64,000 bases of DNA from Planosporangium mesophilum. GTDB taxonomy: Bacteria; Actinomycetota; Actinomycetes; Mycobacteriales; Micromonosporaceae. Both the position numbers and the translations under genes were made by a program. Within the stretch, counting starts at the first letter, position 1, and each line of letters opens with the position of its first letter. This document shows positions 25,394 to 33,210 of the stretch, piece after piece. A model generated the notes under the pieces. That model saw nothing but the letters and a program-made list of their open reading frames with translations, ran no database searches and was not told where the DNA came from. Where the stretch lies: assembly GCF_016863255.1 (NCBI RefSeq), contig NZ_BOON01000047.1, forward strand, positions 1-64,000. The letters are read 5' to 3'.

Positions 25394-27319
25394 GTGGAGG
25401 CGAAGCTCCAGCACCGGGTGGCGTCGCTGGTGCTGGCCGTGTTCGTGGGCGCCGTGGCGACCCTGTTCGCGGGCGCCGCACCGGCCCTGGCCGCGCCGGT
25501 CGCGCAGGCACCGGGCAGCCTGTGCACCACGGACGAGTGGCGCAACCCGGCCAACTTCGAGAAGTGCGTACAAGGGCTGCAGGACGTCGGCTCGGAGCGG
25601 CTGCAGTGTGTGCACGCTCCCACGCCGGGCGCCCCCGACTCGGGGATGGCCGGCTGGTTCGCCTCCCGTACCGACTCCTATGACAGGCCCGGTCCGAAGG
25701 GGCTCTACACCCGGTACGGCTACGCCGGGTACGACTACACGACCTACGACATCAACTGCGGGCAGGAGCTGATCCACCCCGAGTACAAGTTCGAGCACAC
25801 CGTCGCCAACGGCGGGTTCATGGTCGCGACCTCGATCGTCGGCGCCTCGAACGCACTGCGCGAGCGAGCCTGGAACCCGAAGGCGATGTGGGGATGGGCC
25901 GACCCGCTGGTCGACCGGGCCACCAAGGCCGTGTACGCCAAGGTGTTCACCGTGTTCGGGGCCGTCACGCTCGCGATCATCGGCCTGTACCTGCTCTGGC
26001 GCGCCCGCCAGTCCGACCTGTCCAACGCGATGACGACGGCCGGCTGGGCCGTAATGGTCATGGTCGTCATCACCGCGATCGCGCAATGGCCGACGTGGTC
26101 GGCGAACCTCGCGGACAAGACGCTCGTCGGGTCGCTCGCCGTGATCCACGACGCCGTCGGACCGCCGTCGCAGGACATCCCGGCCGACCAGTGCCGGAAC
26201 CCCGATCCACAGGGCTGTGTCGACCACCGGACGCCGGCGGTACGCGCCAGCGACACCGCGACCGACGGCATGCTCTACCGCAACTGGCTGCGCGGCGAAC
26301 TCGGCTCGGCCGACAGCGAGACCGCCCGCAAGTACGGGCCGGTGCTCTACGACGCGAAATCCTTCAGCTGGGGCGAGATCCAGGACATCCGCAAGGACCC
26401 CCAGCAGCGGCCGGTCCTCATCGAGCAGAAGCAGAACCGCTGGAACAAGGTCGCCGAGCAGATCAGGAACGAGGACCCGGAGGCGTACGAGTACCTCCAG
26501 GGTAAGAAGGGCATGGAGCGCATCGGTGCCGGCTTCATCGCGATCCTGGCCTCCCTGTTCTTCGCGCTGTTCGACCTCACCGCCTCGATCCTCGTCCTGC
26601 TGGGCTTCCTGATCTTCCGGTGGGCCGTCATCGCCGCGCCGATCCTGGGCACGGTCGGCCTGCTCCGCCCTGCCAGCAGCGGTCTGCGCCGGCTGGCCAA
26701 CGCCGTCATCGCGGCGATCTTCAACATCATCATCTTCGGTACCGGTGCGGCGATCTATCTGTTCGCGGTCGACCTGGTGATGAGCACCGCTTCCCTGCCC
26801 GGATGGCTGCAGGTCGTCCTGATCTGGCTGACCGGTCTGGTGGGCTGGCTGCTGCTGCGGCCGTACCGCCGGATCACCCAGCTCGGCGGGAAGGACTCCT
26901 CCCAGGCGGTCACCTCGGTCGGTAGCTGGCACCGGCTGTTCTTCCGGGACATGCGACAGGCGGCCGCCCTCAGGCTCATCGAGGAGGGCGGCACCCGCGA
27001 GCCGGCCGGCGGCCGGGCCGGTCTGGCGCAGACCACCCAGCGGCCGGAGTCCCGTACCGAGTCGGTGGTGGTCGCCGGCTCCAACGTGGCGGGGTCGGGC
27101 CCGGCCGCCGAGCGTCCCGAGACCGGTCGCAGCGCTCCCGAGCCGGCGACCGCTGGCGCGCAGGCAGCGCGCCGACGGCTCGAGACCGGCCAGCGCTGGA
27201 CCGAGCCCGACGTGGCGGACGGCCCCCCGACCTACACCGTCTACCGGCCGGACTCCGGGGACGTCACCGTGCCGGCGACCTCGGTCCAGCGACCGGAGTC
27301 GGCAAGGATGCCCAGGTGA
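25394..27319 (+). CDS. VirB6/TrbL-like polytopic membrane protein, 641 aa
   Basis: A signal-like N-terminus (VLAVFVGAVATLFAGAAPAL) leads to an exported domain with several cysteines (about 50-130). There follow two spans near 185-235, a soluble loop of about 110 residues, and four or five strongly hydrophobic spans from about 375 to 495 (GAGFIAILASLFFALFDLTA and onward). The last 145 residues are disordered and charged. This arrangement of a periplasmic head, a clustered membrane core and a cytoplasmic tail is that of VirB6/TrbL channel components. GGAGGA seven bases before GTG 25394 supports the start. It is coupled to the ATPase gene (3-base gap) and precedes the VirB8-like gene by 6 bases. 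Confidence 0.65.
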   Translation: MEAKLQHRVASLVLAVFVGAVATLFAGAAPALAAPVAQAPGSLCTTDEWRNPANFEKCVQGLQDVGSERLQCVHAPTPGAPDSGMAGWFASRTDSYDRPGPKGLYTRYGYAGYDYTTYDINCGQELIHPEYKFEHTVANGGFMVATSIVGASNALRERAWNPKAMWGWADPLVDRATKAVYAKVFTVFGAVTLAIIGLYLLWRARQSDLSNAMTTAGWAVMVMVVITAIAQWPTWSANLADKTLVGSLAVIHDAVGPPSQDIPADQCRNPDPQGCVDHRTPAVRASDTATDGMLYRNWLRGELGSADSETARKYGPVLYDAKSFSWGEIQDIRKDPQQRPVLIEQKQNRWNKVAEQIRNEDPEAYEYLQGKKGMERIGAGFIAILASLFFALFDLTASILVLLGFLIFRWAVIAAPILGTVGLLRPASSGLRRLANAVIAAIFNIIIFGTGAAIYLFAVDLVMSTASLPGWLQVVLIWLTGLVGWLLLRPYRRITQLGGKDSSQAVTSVGSWHRLFFRDMRQAAALRLIEEGGTREPAGGRAGLAQTTQRPESRTESVVVAGSNVAGSGPAAERPETGRSAPEPATAGAQAARRRLETGQRWTEPDVADGPPTYTVYRPDSGDVTVPATSVQRPESARMPR

Positions 27320-27325
27320 GATGAG

Positions 27326-27856
27326 ATGCGACCGGTTCTGCGACTGCTCGGTACGCGGTACGGGATAGCCCTCGTGCTCGCACTGCTCGTACTGGGCGTC
27401 GTGGGCGTCATGCGGGGAGTAGCCGGCTCGTACCGGCAGACGTTGGGGACCGCGGTCGAGTCACCGCGCAGCAGCAGCATCGACCCGACCGCGGGGAATG
27501 ACAGCCTACTAAGTCCGGAAAGCCCCGCGCCGCCGGTCACCAGTCCCGGCGCGGCCGAGCCCGCCACGGTGGCCACCGACTTCGTCCGCGCCTGGCTCGC
27601 CCACGACGGTGTCACCCCCGAGCAGTGGCGGGCGGGCTTCGCCAGGTACGCCACCCAGACCCTGCGTGACAAGCTCAAGGACACCGACCCGGCGGGCGTC
27701 CCCGCACAGCGGATGACCGGCCCGGTGTCGCTGATGAACCGCTCCGCGACGTTTGTGGAGGCCAGCATGCCGCTGGACACGGGGACCGTACGGCTGCGCC
27801 TGCTCGCCACGAACGGGCGCTGGCTCGTCGACGGGGTCGGCTGGGAGCGGACATGA
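27326..27856 (+). CDS. VirB8/TcpC-like bitopic membrane protein, 176 aa
   Basis: One N-terminal membrane anchor (YGIALVLALLVLGVVGVM), a flexible Ser/Pro stretch, then about 100 residues with an NTF2-like pattern (ATVATDFVRAWLAHDGVTPEQW, then NRSATFVEASMPLDTGTVRLRLLATNGRWLVDGVGW). VirB8 and Gram-positive TcpC proteins share this topology and fold and act as assembly hubs in type IV secretion. Sequence similarity across that group is low, so the assignment rests on topology and position between VirB6- and VirB1-like genes. The next gene overlaps by 4 bases. Confidence 0.55.
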   Translation: MRPVLRLLGTRYGIALVLALLVLGVVGVMRGVAGSYRQTLGTAVESPRSSSIDPTAGNDSLLSPESPAPPVTSPGAAEPATVATDFVRAWLAHDGVTPEQWRAGFARYATQTLRDKLKDTDPAGVPAQRMTGPVSLMNRSATFVEASMPLDTGTVRLRLLATNGRWLVDGVGWERT

Positions 27857-29010
27857 CGACGGACTCCCCCGAGCCACGGCGCCCCCGGATCGGGCTGCTC
27901 GTCGCGCTGACCGCGGCGCTCGCCCTGCTGTGCTGCGGCGGCGGTACGGTGGCGTTCTTCCTCGACGGGCTGAACGGCTCGAAGACCCTGAACGCCTTCA
28001 GCGCGGACTGCGGCAAGCCGGGCCTCGTCGTCGATCCGAACGGCGACCTGGACCGGGTCGGCGGCATCGACGCCGGGCAGACCCGCAACGCGGCCATCAT
28101 CATCGCCGTCGGACAGCGGATGAACGTGCCTCCCCGCGGCTGGGTCATTGCGATCGCGACCGCGTGGCAGGAGTCCAAGCTGAACAACCTCGGCTTCCTG
28201 GGTGCCCGCAACGACCACGACTCGCTGGGCCTGTTCCAGCAGCGGCCCAGCCAGGGCTGGGGATCACCCGAGCAGGTGCGGGACCCGCAGTACGCCGCGA
28301 CGAAGTTCTACGAGAAGCTGCTGCGGGTCCCGCGGTGGGACAGCCTGCCGCTCACCGAGGCGGCGCAGAAGGTCCAGGCCAGCGCCTACCCCGACGCGTA
28401 CGCCAAGCACGAGGCCCTGGCCGCGCAGATCGTCAACAATCTCGCCGACGGCGCCGCCCGCTCGGTCGGCTCGCTGACCGACCTGCGCTGCCCGGAACCC
28501 GGCGAGATCGCGGCGTCGGGCTGGACCATCCCGGTCCGCGCAGAGGTCGGCTCCGGTTTCCGCACCCTGGACCGGCCCAACCACTACGGCGTGGACCTGG
28601 CCGTGCCGAAGGGCACCGTCGTCCGCGCGGCCGCGGCGGGGGTCGTGATCACCGCGAAGTGCAACGCGAGGAGCGCCGGCGGCAGCAACCTGAGCTGTGA
28701 CAGCGACGGCTCCCCGGCCGTCCTCGGCTGCGGCTGGTACGTGGACATCCTGCACGCCAACAATGTGATCACCCGGTACTGTCACATGGTGTCGAAGCCG
28801 GACGTGGTGCCGGGGCAGACCGTGACGGCGGGCCAGCAGATCGGGCACTCGGGCTCGAGCGGCAACTCCTCCGGCCCGCACCTCCACTTCGAGGTCCACC
28901 ACAACGGCGACGCCGGCAACAACGGTGCGATCGACCCGGTGGAATTCATGCACCAACAGGGCTCCCCGCTCGGGACCGCCAAGAACCGGGGTGGGAGGGG
29001 ATCGCAGTGA
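27853..29010 (+). CDS. Two-domain cell-wall hydrolase: transglycosylase-like plus M23 peptidase, 385 aa
   Basis: After a membrane anchor (14-37) comes a lysozyme-like domain with the probable catalytic Glu107 in TAWQES and the SLGLFQQRP motif near 124. Then comes an M23/LytM endopeptidase with all zinc ligands: His244 and Asp248 (HYGVD), His343 and His345 (HLHFE). In type IV systems a VirB1-type hydrolase opens peptidoglycan for the channel; in Gram-positive versions it is often such a two-domain protein. A separate role in wall remodelling is possible. Its GTGA end overlaps the next gene by 4 bases. Confidence 0.85.
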   Translation: MTTDSPEPRRPRIGLLVALTAALALLCCGGGTVAFFLDGLNGSKTLNAFSADCGKPGLVVDPNGDLDRVGGIDAGQTRNAAIIIAVGQRMNVPPRGWVIAIATAWQESKLNNLGFLGARNDHDSLGLFQQRPSQGWGSPEQVRDPQYAATKFYEKLLRVPRWDSLPLTEAAQKVQASAYPDAYAKHEALAAQIVNNLADGAARSVGSLTDLRCPEPGEIAASGWTIPVRAEVGSGFRTLDRPNHYGVDLAVPKGTVVRAAAAGVVITAKCNARSAGGSNLSCDSDGSPAVLGCGWYVDILHANNVITRYCHMVSKPDVVPGQTVTAGQQIGHSGSSGNSSGPHLHFEVHHNGDAGNNGAIDPVEFMHQQGSPLGTAKNRGGRGSQ

Positions 29011-29615
29011 CCGATCCGCTCGCGGGGTGGAACTTCGACGCCCTGTCCGCCCGGCGACCGGCGCCGATCGTACCGATGCCGGCCGCCGCGCATCAGGCCG
29101 TACGCGGGAAGAGGGTCGTCATCGGTCTGCCCGGGCTCGGCTGGCGCGACGACATGCGGGCCGACTCTCCGGTCGTGCAGGGCAGCCGGACGTACGTGCC
29201 GGTACTGCCCGAGCAGGAGTGGTACCGCGCCGAGGCCGAACAGATCGAGGCGTTCGCACCGCTGGTTCCGATCGAGCGGGTATGGGTGGAGACGCTCGCG
29301 GTCTCGTCCACGACGGAGCAGCGCGGCGGGCCGGATCTGGTCTCACGGCTCGTGTCGCTGGACGCGCCGCCCCACCGGGATCCGGTACCGGTACGCGACG
29401 CCGTCCGCCTCACCGGCCGGCGCGTGGTCAGGGTTGCCGGCGACAAGACCGGCCGCGACCAGCGCGATCTTCGCGCCGTGACCGAGGCGTACACCAGTTC
29501 CGACGGCGACATCTGCGTACGGGTCGCGACGGAGCTGGAGTGGTACCGCTGGGCCTGGAGCGGCACCGCCCCGAAGACCCTCGAGGTGCCCGTACACCTG
29601 CTGTGGCTGGAGTAG
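29007..29615 (+). CDS. Unknown protein at the end of the T4SS-like operon, 202 aa
   Basis: I do not recognise it. It is soluble, lacks a signal peptide and begins VTDPLAGWNFDALSARRPAPIVPMPAAA, followed by a conserved-looking GLPGLGWRDDMRA and a tryptophan-rich end (ELEWYRWAWSGTAPKTLEV). The regular alternation of short strands suggests a beta-rich fold. The 4-base overlap with the hydrolase gene ties it to the secretion operon, so it may be a substrate, chaperone or cytoplasmic accessory. Its stop codon abuts the stop of the converging gene. Confidence 0.5.
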   Translation: MTDPLAGWNFDALSARRPAPIVPMPAAAHQAVRGKRVVIGLPGLGWRDDMRADSPVVQGSRTYVPVLPEQEWYRAEAEQIEAFAPLVPIERVWVETLAVSSTTEQRGGPDLVSRLVSLDAPPHRDPVPVRDAVRLTGRRVVRVAGDKTGRDQRDLRAVTEAYTSSDGDICVRVATELEWYRWAWSGTAPKTLEVPVHLLWLE

Positions 29616-30206
29616 TCAGCCGGTCTGCTGCGCCCCACATACCCGCCAGTCGCCGTTCTGGCGCCGCATCGCGAAGTTCCAATTCTGGAACGACTCCGAA
29701 GGCTGGCCGGTCTGCTCCGGCACCTGGATCGTCAAGCGCGCCGAAACCGTCGCGGTCTGTTTGTTCTCATGTGCCGTGAAATTTTCCCAGCCGACGGTGA
29801 TGTGGATGCCGAACCGCTGTTCGCGACCGGCGATGTCTGCCACCTTCTGCTCGATGTCACCGATATCTTCCGGCCGTCCGCAGGTGAACCGCGCCGCCTT
29901 CGACTTGTCGCGGTCGTCGAACGTGGCTTGAAGGTACTGCCGGACGACCACGGCCGGCGTGCTCCGGTCGGGCTCGCTGACCCGGTAGTAGACGAAGTAC
30001 CCCACGCCCAGGCCGCCGAAGCAGAGCAGCGTGGCAGTGCCGAGTACCACCGCCAGCACGATCCCGGTGACCCGTCCCGGGCGGCCCTTGGCGGCCGGCG
30101 GGGCCGATGCGGCTTCCTGAGCGCCCGCGGCGGGCGTTCCCAGCGTCTCATCGGCGCCGTTCTCCGGCTGCTGTGACGGTACGGGCGGCTTCGGCTCGTC
30201 GCTCAC
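29616..30206 (-). CDS. Membrane protein with extracytoplasmic NTF2-like domain, 196 aa
   Basis: A disordered, Pro-rich cytoplasmic N-terminus (1-45) is followed by one span (VTGIVLAVVLGTATLLCFGGLGVGYFVYY) and an outer domain with an NTF2-like pattern: AVVVRQYLQATFDDRDKSKAARFTC, strands with SARLTIQ, and NGDWRVCG. Actinobacteria have many such single-span proteins (Mycobacterium Rv0361-like); their role is unknown. A Cys pair may form a disulfide. GTG 30206 is the natural start; longer readings run back through the neighbouring gene. It is the last of four minus-strand genes beginning with hypX. Confidence 0.6.
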   Translation of the reverse strand: MSDEPKPPVPSQQPENGADETLGTPAAGAQEAASAPPAAKGRPGRVTGIVLAVVLGTATLLCFGGLGVGYFVYYRVSEPDRSTPAVVVRQYLQATFDDRDKSKAARFTCGRPEDIGDIEQKVADIAGREQRFGIHITVGWENFTAHENKQTATVSARLTIQVPEQTGQPSESFQNWNFAMRRQNGDWRVCGAQQTG

Positions 30207-30252
30207 CGCCTGAGCGTAACGCGGACCGTCGATGCCGGGCGGAGCGCTCGGC

Positions 30253-31083
30253 TCACTGCGACGCGGCGTTCCAACGGATCCGGACCTGGTGGCCCCGCGC
30301 GTCGATGTAGGTCTCCTCGCGCGGTGGGGACGCGGGCGCTGCCGGTCGGCCGGGCGCCACGCCGGAACGCGGCTGATCGGGCGCCACGCCGGAACGCTGC
30401 TGATCGGGCGCCGTGCCGGAACGCGGCTGATCGGGCACCACGCGGGAGCGCGGCAGGACCGGCGCCACGGCGGGGCGCGGCGTGACCGGGAAGCGGCCGA
30501 GCTCACCGCCGCCCTTCGTCCCCCGAGAGCGGCCCACCGGCACCGCCCCGGCGCCGAGCAGGTCCGGCAGCTCCGGGTCGATCTCGACCGACGACCAACC
30601 GTCGTCCCCGGCAGGATCAGGCGACGGAGCCGCGGGCTCGCCCGACGGAGCCGAGGTCGACGCGGACGCCAGTACCGACACCGCGTGCCCCACCTCGACC
30701 CTCGGTTCGGTCAGCCGGGCCGCGGCGTTGGCGTACGTCTCGTTCAGCGCATCGACGATGTCCCGGACCATCGCGTCGCGCCCAGCCGGTGAGGACGACG
30801 AGGCGTCCAGGCCGCGGATCGCCGCCTCGGTCGCGTCCGCCGCGGCCAGCAGTTGCGCGTGGTTGTAGCGGGCGACGCCGGCGGCCGCCCGCGCCCGGGC
30901 CACCAGGGCCCGTACGTCGTCGGCGTGCGCCCGACCGGCCGGCGAGTCCCAGGCCCGCTCGACGGCGGACAGGCCGGCCGCCAGCACGTCGGCCCGCTCC
31001 TCGATCAGTTCGGCGGCCCGGGCCCAGTCTGCGGCGGCCCTGCGCAGGTTGTCGGCCACCACCGGCAGGGACTCACCGGACAT
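30253..31083 (-). CDS. WXG100-like protein with Pro-rich repeat tail, 276 aa
   Basis: Residues 1-95 form a helical hairpin of WXG100 type: two long Ala/Arg helices around AWDSPAGRAHADDV, with Trp and Gly in place of the usual W-x-G turn. Residues about 125-235 are low-complexity and include four PDQPRSGVA-type 9-residue repeats. The end is ETYIDARGHQVRIRWN. Such helical-hairpin plus linker proteins are common type VII secretion substrates or partners in actinobacteria. The gene overlaps the 96-aa gene upstream by 11 bases, suggesting a co-translated pair. Secretion is inference; no EccC-recognition motif (YxxxD/E) is obvious. Confidence 0.5.
   Translation of the reverse strand: MSGESLPVVADNLRRAAADWARAAELIEERADVLAAGLSAVERAWDSPAGRAHADDVRALVARARAAAGVARYNHAQLLAAADATEAAIRGLDASSSSPAGRDAMVRDIVDALNETYANAAARLTEPRVEVGHAVSVLASASTSAPSGEPAAPSPDPAGDDGWSSVEIDPELPDLLGAGAVPVGRSRGTKGGGELGRFPVTPRPAVAPVLPRSRVVPDQPRSGTAPDQQRSGVAPDQPRSGVAPGRPAAPASPPREETYIDARGHQVRIRWNAASQ
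30353..30460 (-). repeat. Four imperfect 27-bp tandem units in the WXG-like gene
   Basis: Units begin GGCGCCACGCCGGAACG on the plus strand (30353, 30380, 30407, and a diverged one at 30434) and encode PDQPRSG-type repeats. Confidence 0.85.
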
Positions 31084-31363
31084 GGCAGTCCACAACCGAC
31101 GCCGCGTGATCGTCCACCCGGGAGTACCCGGCGGCAGCGGTCGCCACCCCCGAGCGCAGCCGTTCGGTCAGGCGGTCCAGCGACTCCGCGACCTCGACCA
31201 GCGCGACCATCCCGGCGGCGCTCACCCGGTGCAGCGCGTGGGCCGCCGACCCCGCCGACGTGGACGGCGACTCCAGCCGCAACTGCGAGGCGAGCGGCGG
31301 CAACCGGTCCAGGGTCCGCGACCATTCCGCCAGCACGTCCAGGTCGATCCGCATCGACGACAT
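31073..31363 (-). CDS. Small helical WXG100-type partner protein, 96 aa
   Basis: Ninety-six residues, all helix apart from a break around LRLESPSTSAGSAAHALHRVS, no signal peptide: the size of an Esx/WXG100 protein, though no WxG is present. It overlaps the 276-aa WXG-like gene by 11 bases and lies 4 bases after hypX. It has its own -10 box inside the end of hypX, so it need not depend on hypX transcription. A second ATG nine bases in (MRIDLDVLAEW) is an alternative start. Confidence 0.5.
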   Translation of the reverse strand: MSSMRIDLDVLAEWSRTLDRLPPLASQLRLESPSTSAGSAAHALHRVSAAGMVALVEVAESLDRLTERLRSGVATAAAGYSRVDDHAASVVDCHVR

Positions 31364-31367
31364 TCGA

Positions 31368-33053
31368 CTACCCTACGGCCACCAGCTGGTCGTATACATC
31401 GGGTTGGCGGTGCAGGGCCAGCTTCGACGGCGTCTCGGTCGGCTTCTGCTTGTACATGAAGGCGTGCCGCGCCGCCGCGAAGCCCTTCCGGTCGTCGAAC
31501 ATGTCGCGCGCCATCTCGGCCAGTTCGCGCGTCTCGTAGTACGACAATGGCCGTACGGTGTCGCGGGCCCGCTCGACCTTCGCCTCCAGGATCGACCGCC
31601 ACCGCTGCCGGCCGGTCTGCGCGACCGCGACGTCGTGCAGCCACTGGGCGAACTCCTCCGGCTCGCGCGGCCCGACTGCGTCGATCAGCCCGATCGCCCG
31701 GGCGCGGGTGGTGTCGACCGGCAGCCGGTCGGTGGTCAGCCGCATCGCCAGCTCGTCACCGACCCGGTCGGGCAGCGTGTACGTGTGCAGCTCGGAGCCG
31801 TACAGGCCCATCTCGTAGTAGGGGTTGAGCACGATCCCGGACCGGGCCACCACGATGTCGGCGCCGAGGCCGAGCATCGCACCGCCGGCGCCGGCGTTCC
31901 CCGCGTACGCGGCGATCACGACCTGGTTGGACGCGGTGATGATGCGTCGGCAGACCTTGTTGATCGCGCGGATGTTGGCCCACCCCTCGACGGCCGGGTC
32001 GTCGGCCGCCTCGATCACGCCCAGGTGGATGCCGTTGCTGAACACGCAGTCACCGCTGCGCACCACGAGGACCCGGGTGTCCTGGCTCAGCGCGTACCGC
32101 AGGCCGGCGTCCAGCTGGCGGCAGTGCCGGGTGGACATCGCCCCGTTGTAGAACCGGAACGTCAGGGTGCCGACGTCGCCGTGGCGCGCGTACTCGATCT
32201 GCGGTGGCAGCCCCGCCTGGGCGTTCGGTACGTCGCGCAGCCGGCCCGCCAGCACCATGGTCGCCGGCAGCTTGACGCCGCCGGGCTCCTTCAGGTACCC
32301 CAGCCAGACGCTGCCGCGGCCCGTGCCGACCAGCACGGAGCCGTTGTAGTGGGCGAGAACCTCCCCGGGCGCGCCGGCCACGTTGCCCGGGTACGCGTCG
32401 AACGCGTTGACCACCAGCCCGGCCACCTCCGTGCGTACCCCCGGAAATCCGTCCGCGGCGCGGACGCGGCGCACGATGGTCTCCGCGTCGTCCTCCCAGC
32501 TGAACGCGCGGTCGTCCTGGCGCAGCGTCGGCTGCAGGCCGGTACCGGGAACCGGCCGGTGCGCGAACTCCAGCGGCGTGGGCATGAAGGTGGGGTCGCC
32601 GGCCTTCCCCACCACCTCGGCGATGCACTGGAGGGCGGCGTCGGCGACCAGGCTGTTGTAGAGCACCGACTTGCGGGGCGCCTCGTCCGGCATCGGGAAG
32701 GTGCGGGTCGCCCAGATCGGACCGGCGTCCATCTCCTCGACGGCCTGGAGCGCGGTGACGCCCCAGACGGGCAGGCGATTCATGATCGCGTAGTCGAGCG
32801 AGGACGGGCCCCGGTCGCCGACCGGACCGGGGTGGATGATGACGGTCCGCCAGTTCTGCCAGACCCGCGCCGGTACCCGCTCCTTCAGGAAGGGGCAGAG
32901 GACCAGATCGGGCTTCGCGGCTTCGACGCCGCTGATGATCGTGGACTCGTCGATTGCCAGCTCGACGCTGACTTCGTGACCGGCCTCGCGCAGAGCGCAC
33001 CAGGCACGTTGGGTGAGGCCGTTGAAGCTCGAGACGAGCAGCAAGATCTTCAT
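31368..33053 (-). CDS. hypX: HypX/HoxX-type hydrogenase maturation protein, 561 aa
   Basis: Two catalytic halves in one chain. Residues about 1-260 resemble formyl-tetrahydrofolate transferases, with HPGPVGDRGPSSLDYAI near 75. Residues about 285-520 are an enoyl-CoA hydratase (crotonase) fold with VIAAYAGNAGAGGAMLGLGAD. This combination is diagnostic of HypX, which turns formyl-THF into CO for the active site of [NiFe]-hydrogenases when oxygen is present. No hydrogenase or hypABCDEF gene is in the window, so its client must be elsewhere if it has one. I prefer ATG 33053 (AGAGGG eight bases before) to TTG 33059. The next genes, WXG-like, follow after 4 bases. Confidence 0.85.
   Translation of the reverse strand: MKILLLVSSFNGLTQRAWCALREAGHEVSVELAIDESTIISGVEAAKPDLVLCPFLKERVPARVWQNWRTVIIHPGPVGDRGPSSLDYAIMNRLPVWGVTALQAVEEMDAGPIWATRTFPMPDEAPRKSVLYNSLVADAALQCIAEVVGKAGDPTFMPTPLEFAHRPVPGTGLQPTLRQDDRAFSWEDDAETIVRRVRAADGFPGVRTEVAGLVVNAFDAYPGNVAGAPGEVLAHYNGSVLVGTGRGSVWLGYLKEPGGVKLPATMVLAGRLRDVPNAQAGLPPQIEYARHGDVGTLTFRFYNGAMSTRHCRQLDAGLRYALSQDTRVLVVRSGDCVFSNGIHLGVIEAADDPAVEGWANIRAINKVCRRIITASNQVVIAAYAGNAGAGGAMLGLGADIVVARSGIVLNPYYEMGLYGSELHTYTLPDRVGDELAMRLTTDRLPVDTTRARAIGLIDAVGPREPEEFAQWLHDVAVAQTGRQRWRSILEAKVERARDTVRPLSYYETRELAEMARDMFDDRKGFAAARHAFMYKQKPTETPSKLALHRQPDVYDQLVAVG
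31370..31375 (-). promoter_or_regulatory. -10 box TAGGGT for a leaderless start at 31363
   Basis: TAGGGT covers the stop region of hypX and is followed by six bases and ATG 31363 on the minus strand. Confidence 0.5.
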
Positions 33054-33210
33054 CCGCAATCCCTCTCCGGTCCACGGACCGCGTCAGCCAATGACAGCGG
33101 GGCGGACACGCAGCGGCGCCGGCTCGCCGTTCGCGGCGACCCGCGCCCCAACGCCGTCATCACGTGTCCACGTCACTGGCGGGTTAGCTTTCCACAAGCT
33201 GCGACTCTGA

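Noticed and set aside
21578-29615. The T4SS-like operon as an active integrative conjugative element
   Set aside because: No relaxase, coupling protein, replication gene, integrase or tRNA attachment site adjoins it; the integrase scar is 21 kb away and belongs to another event.
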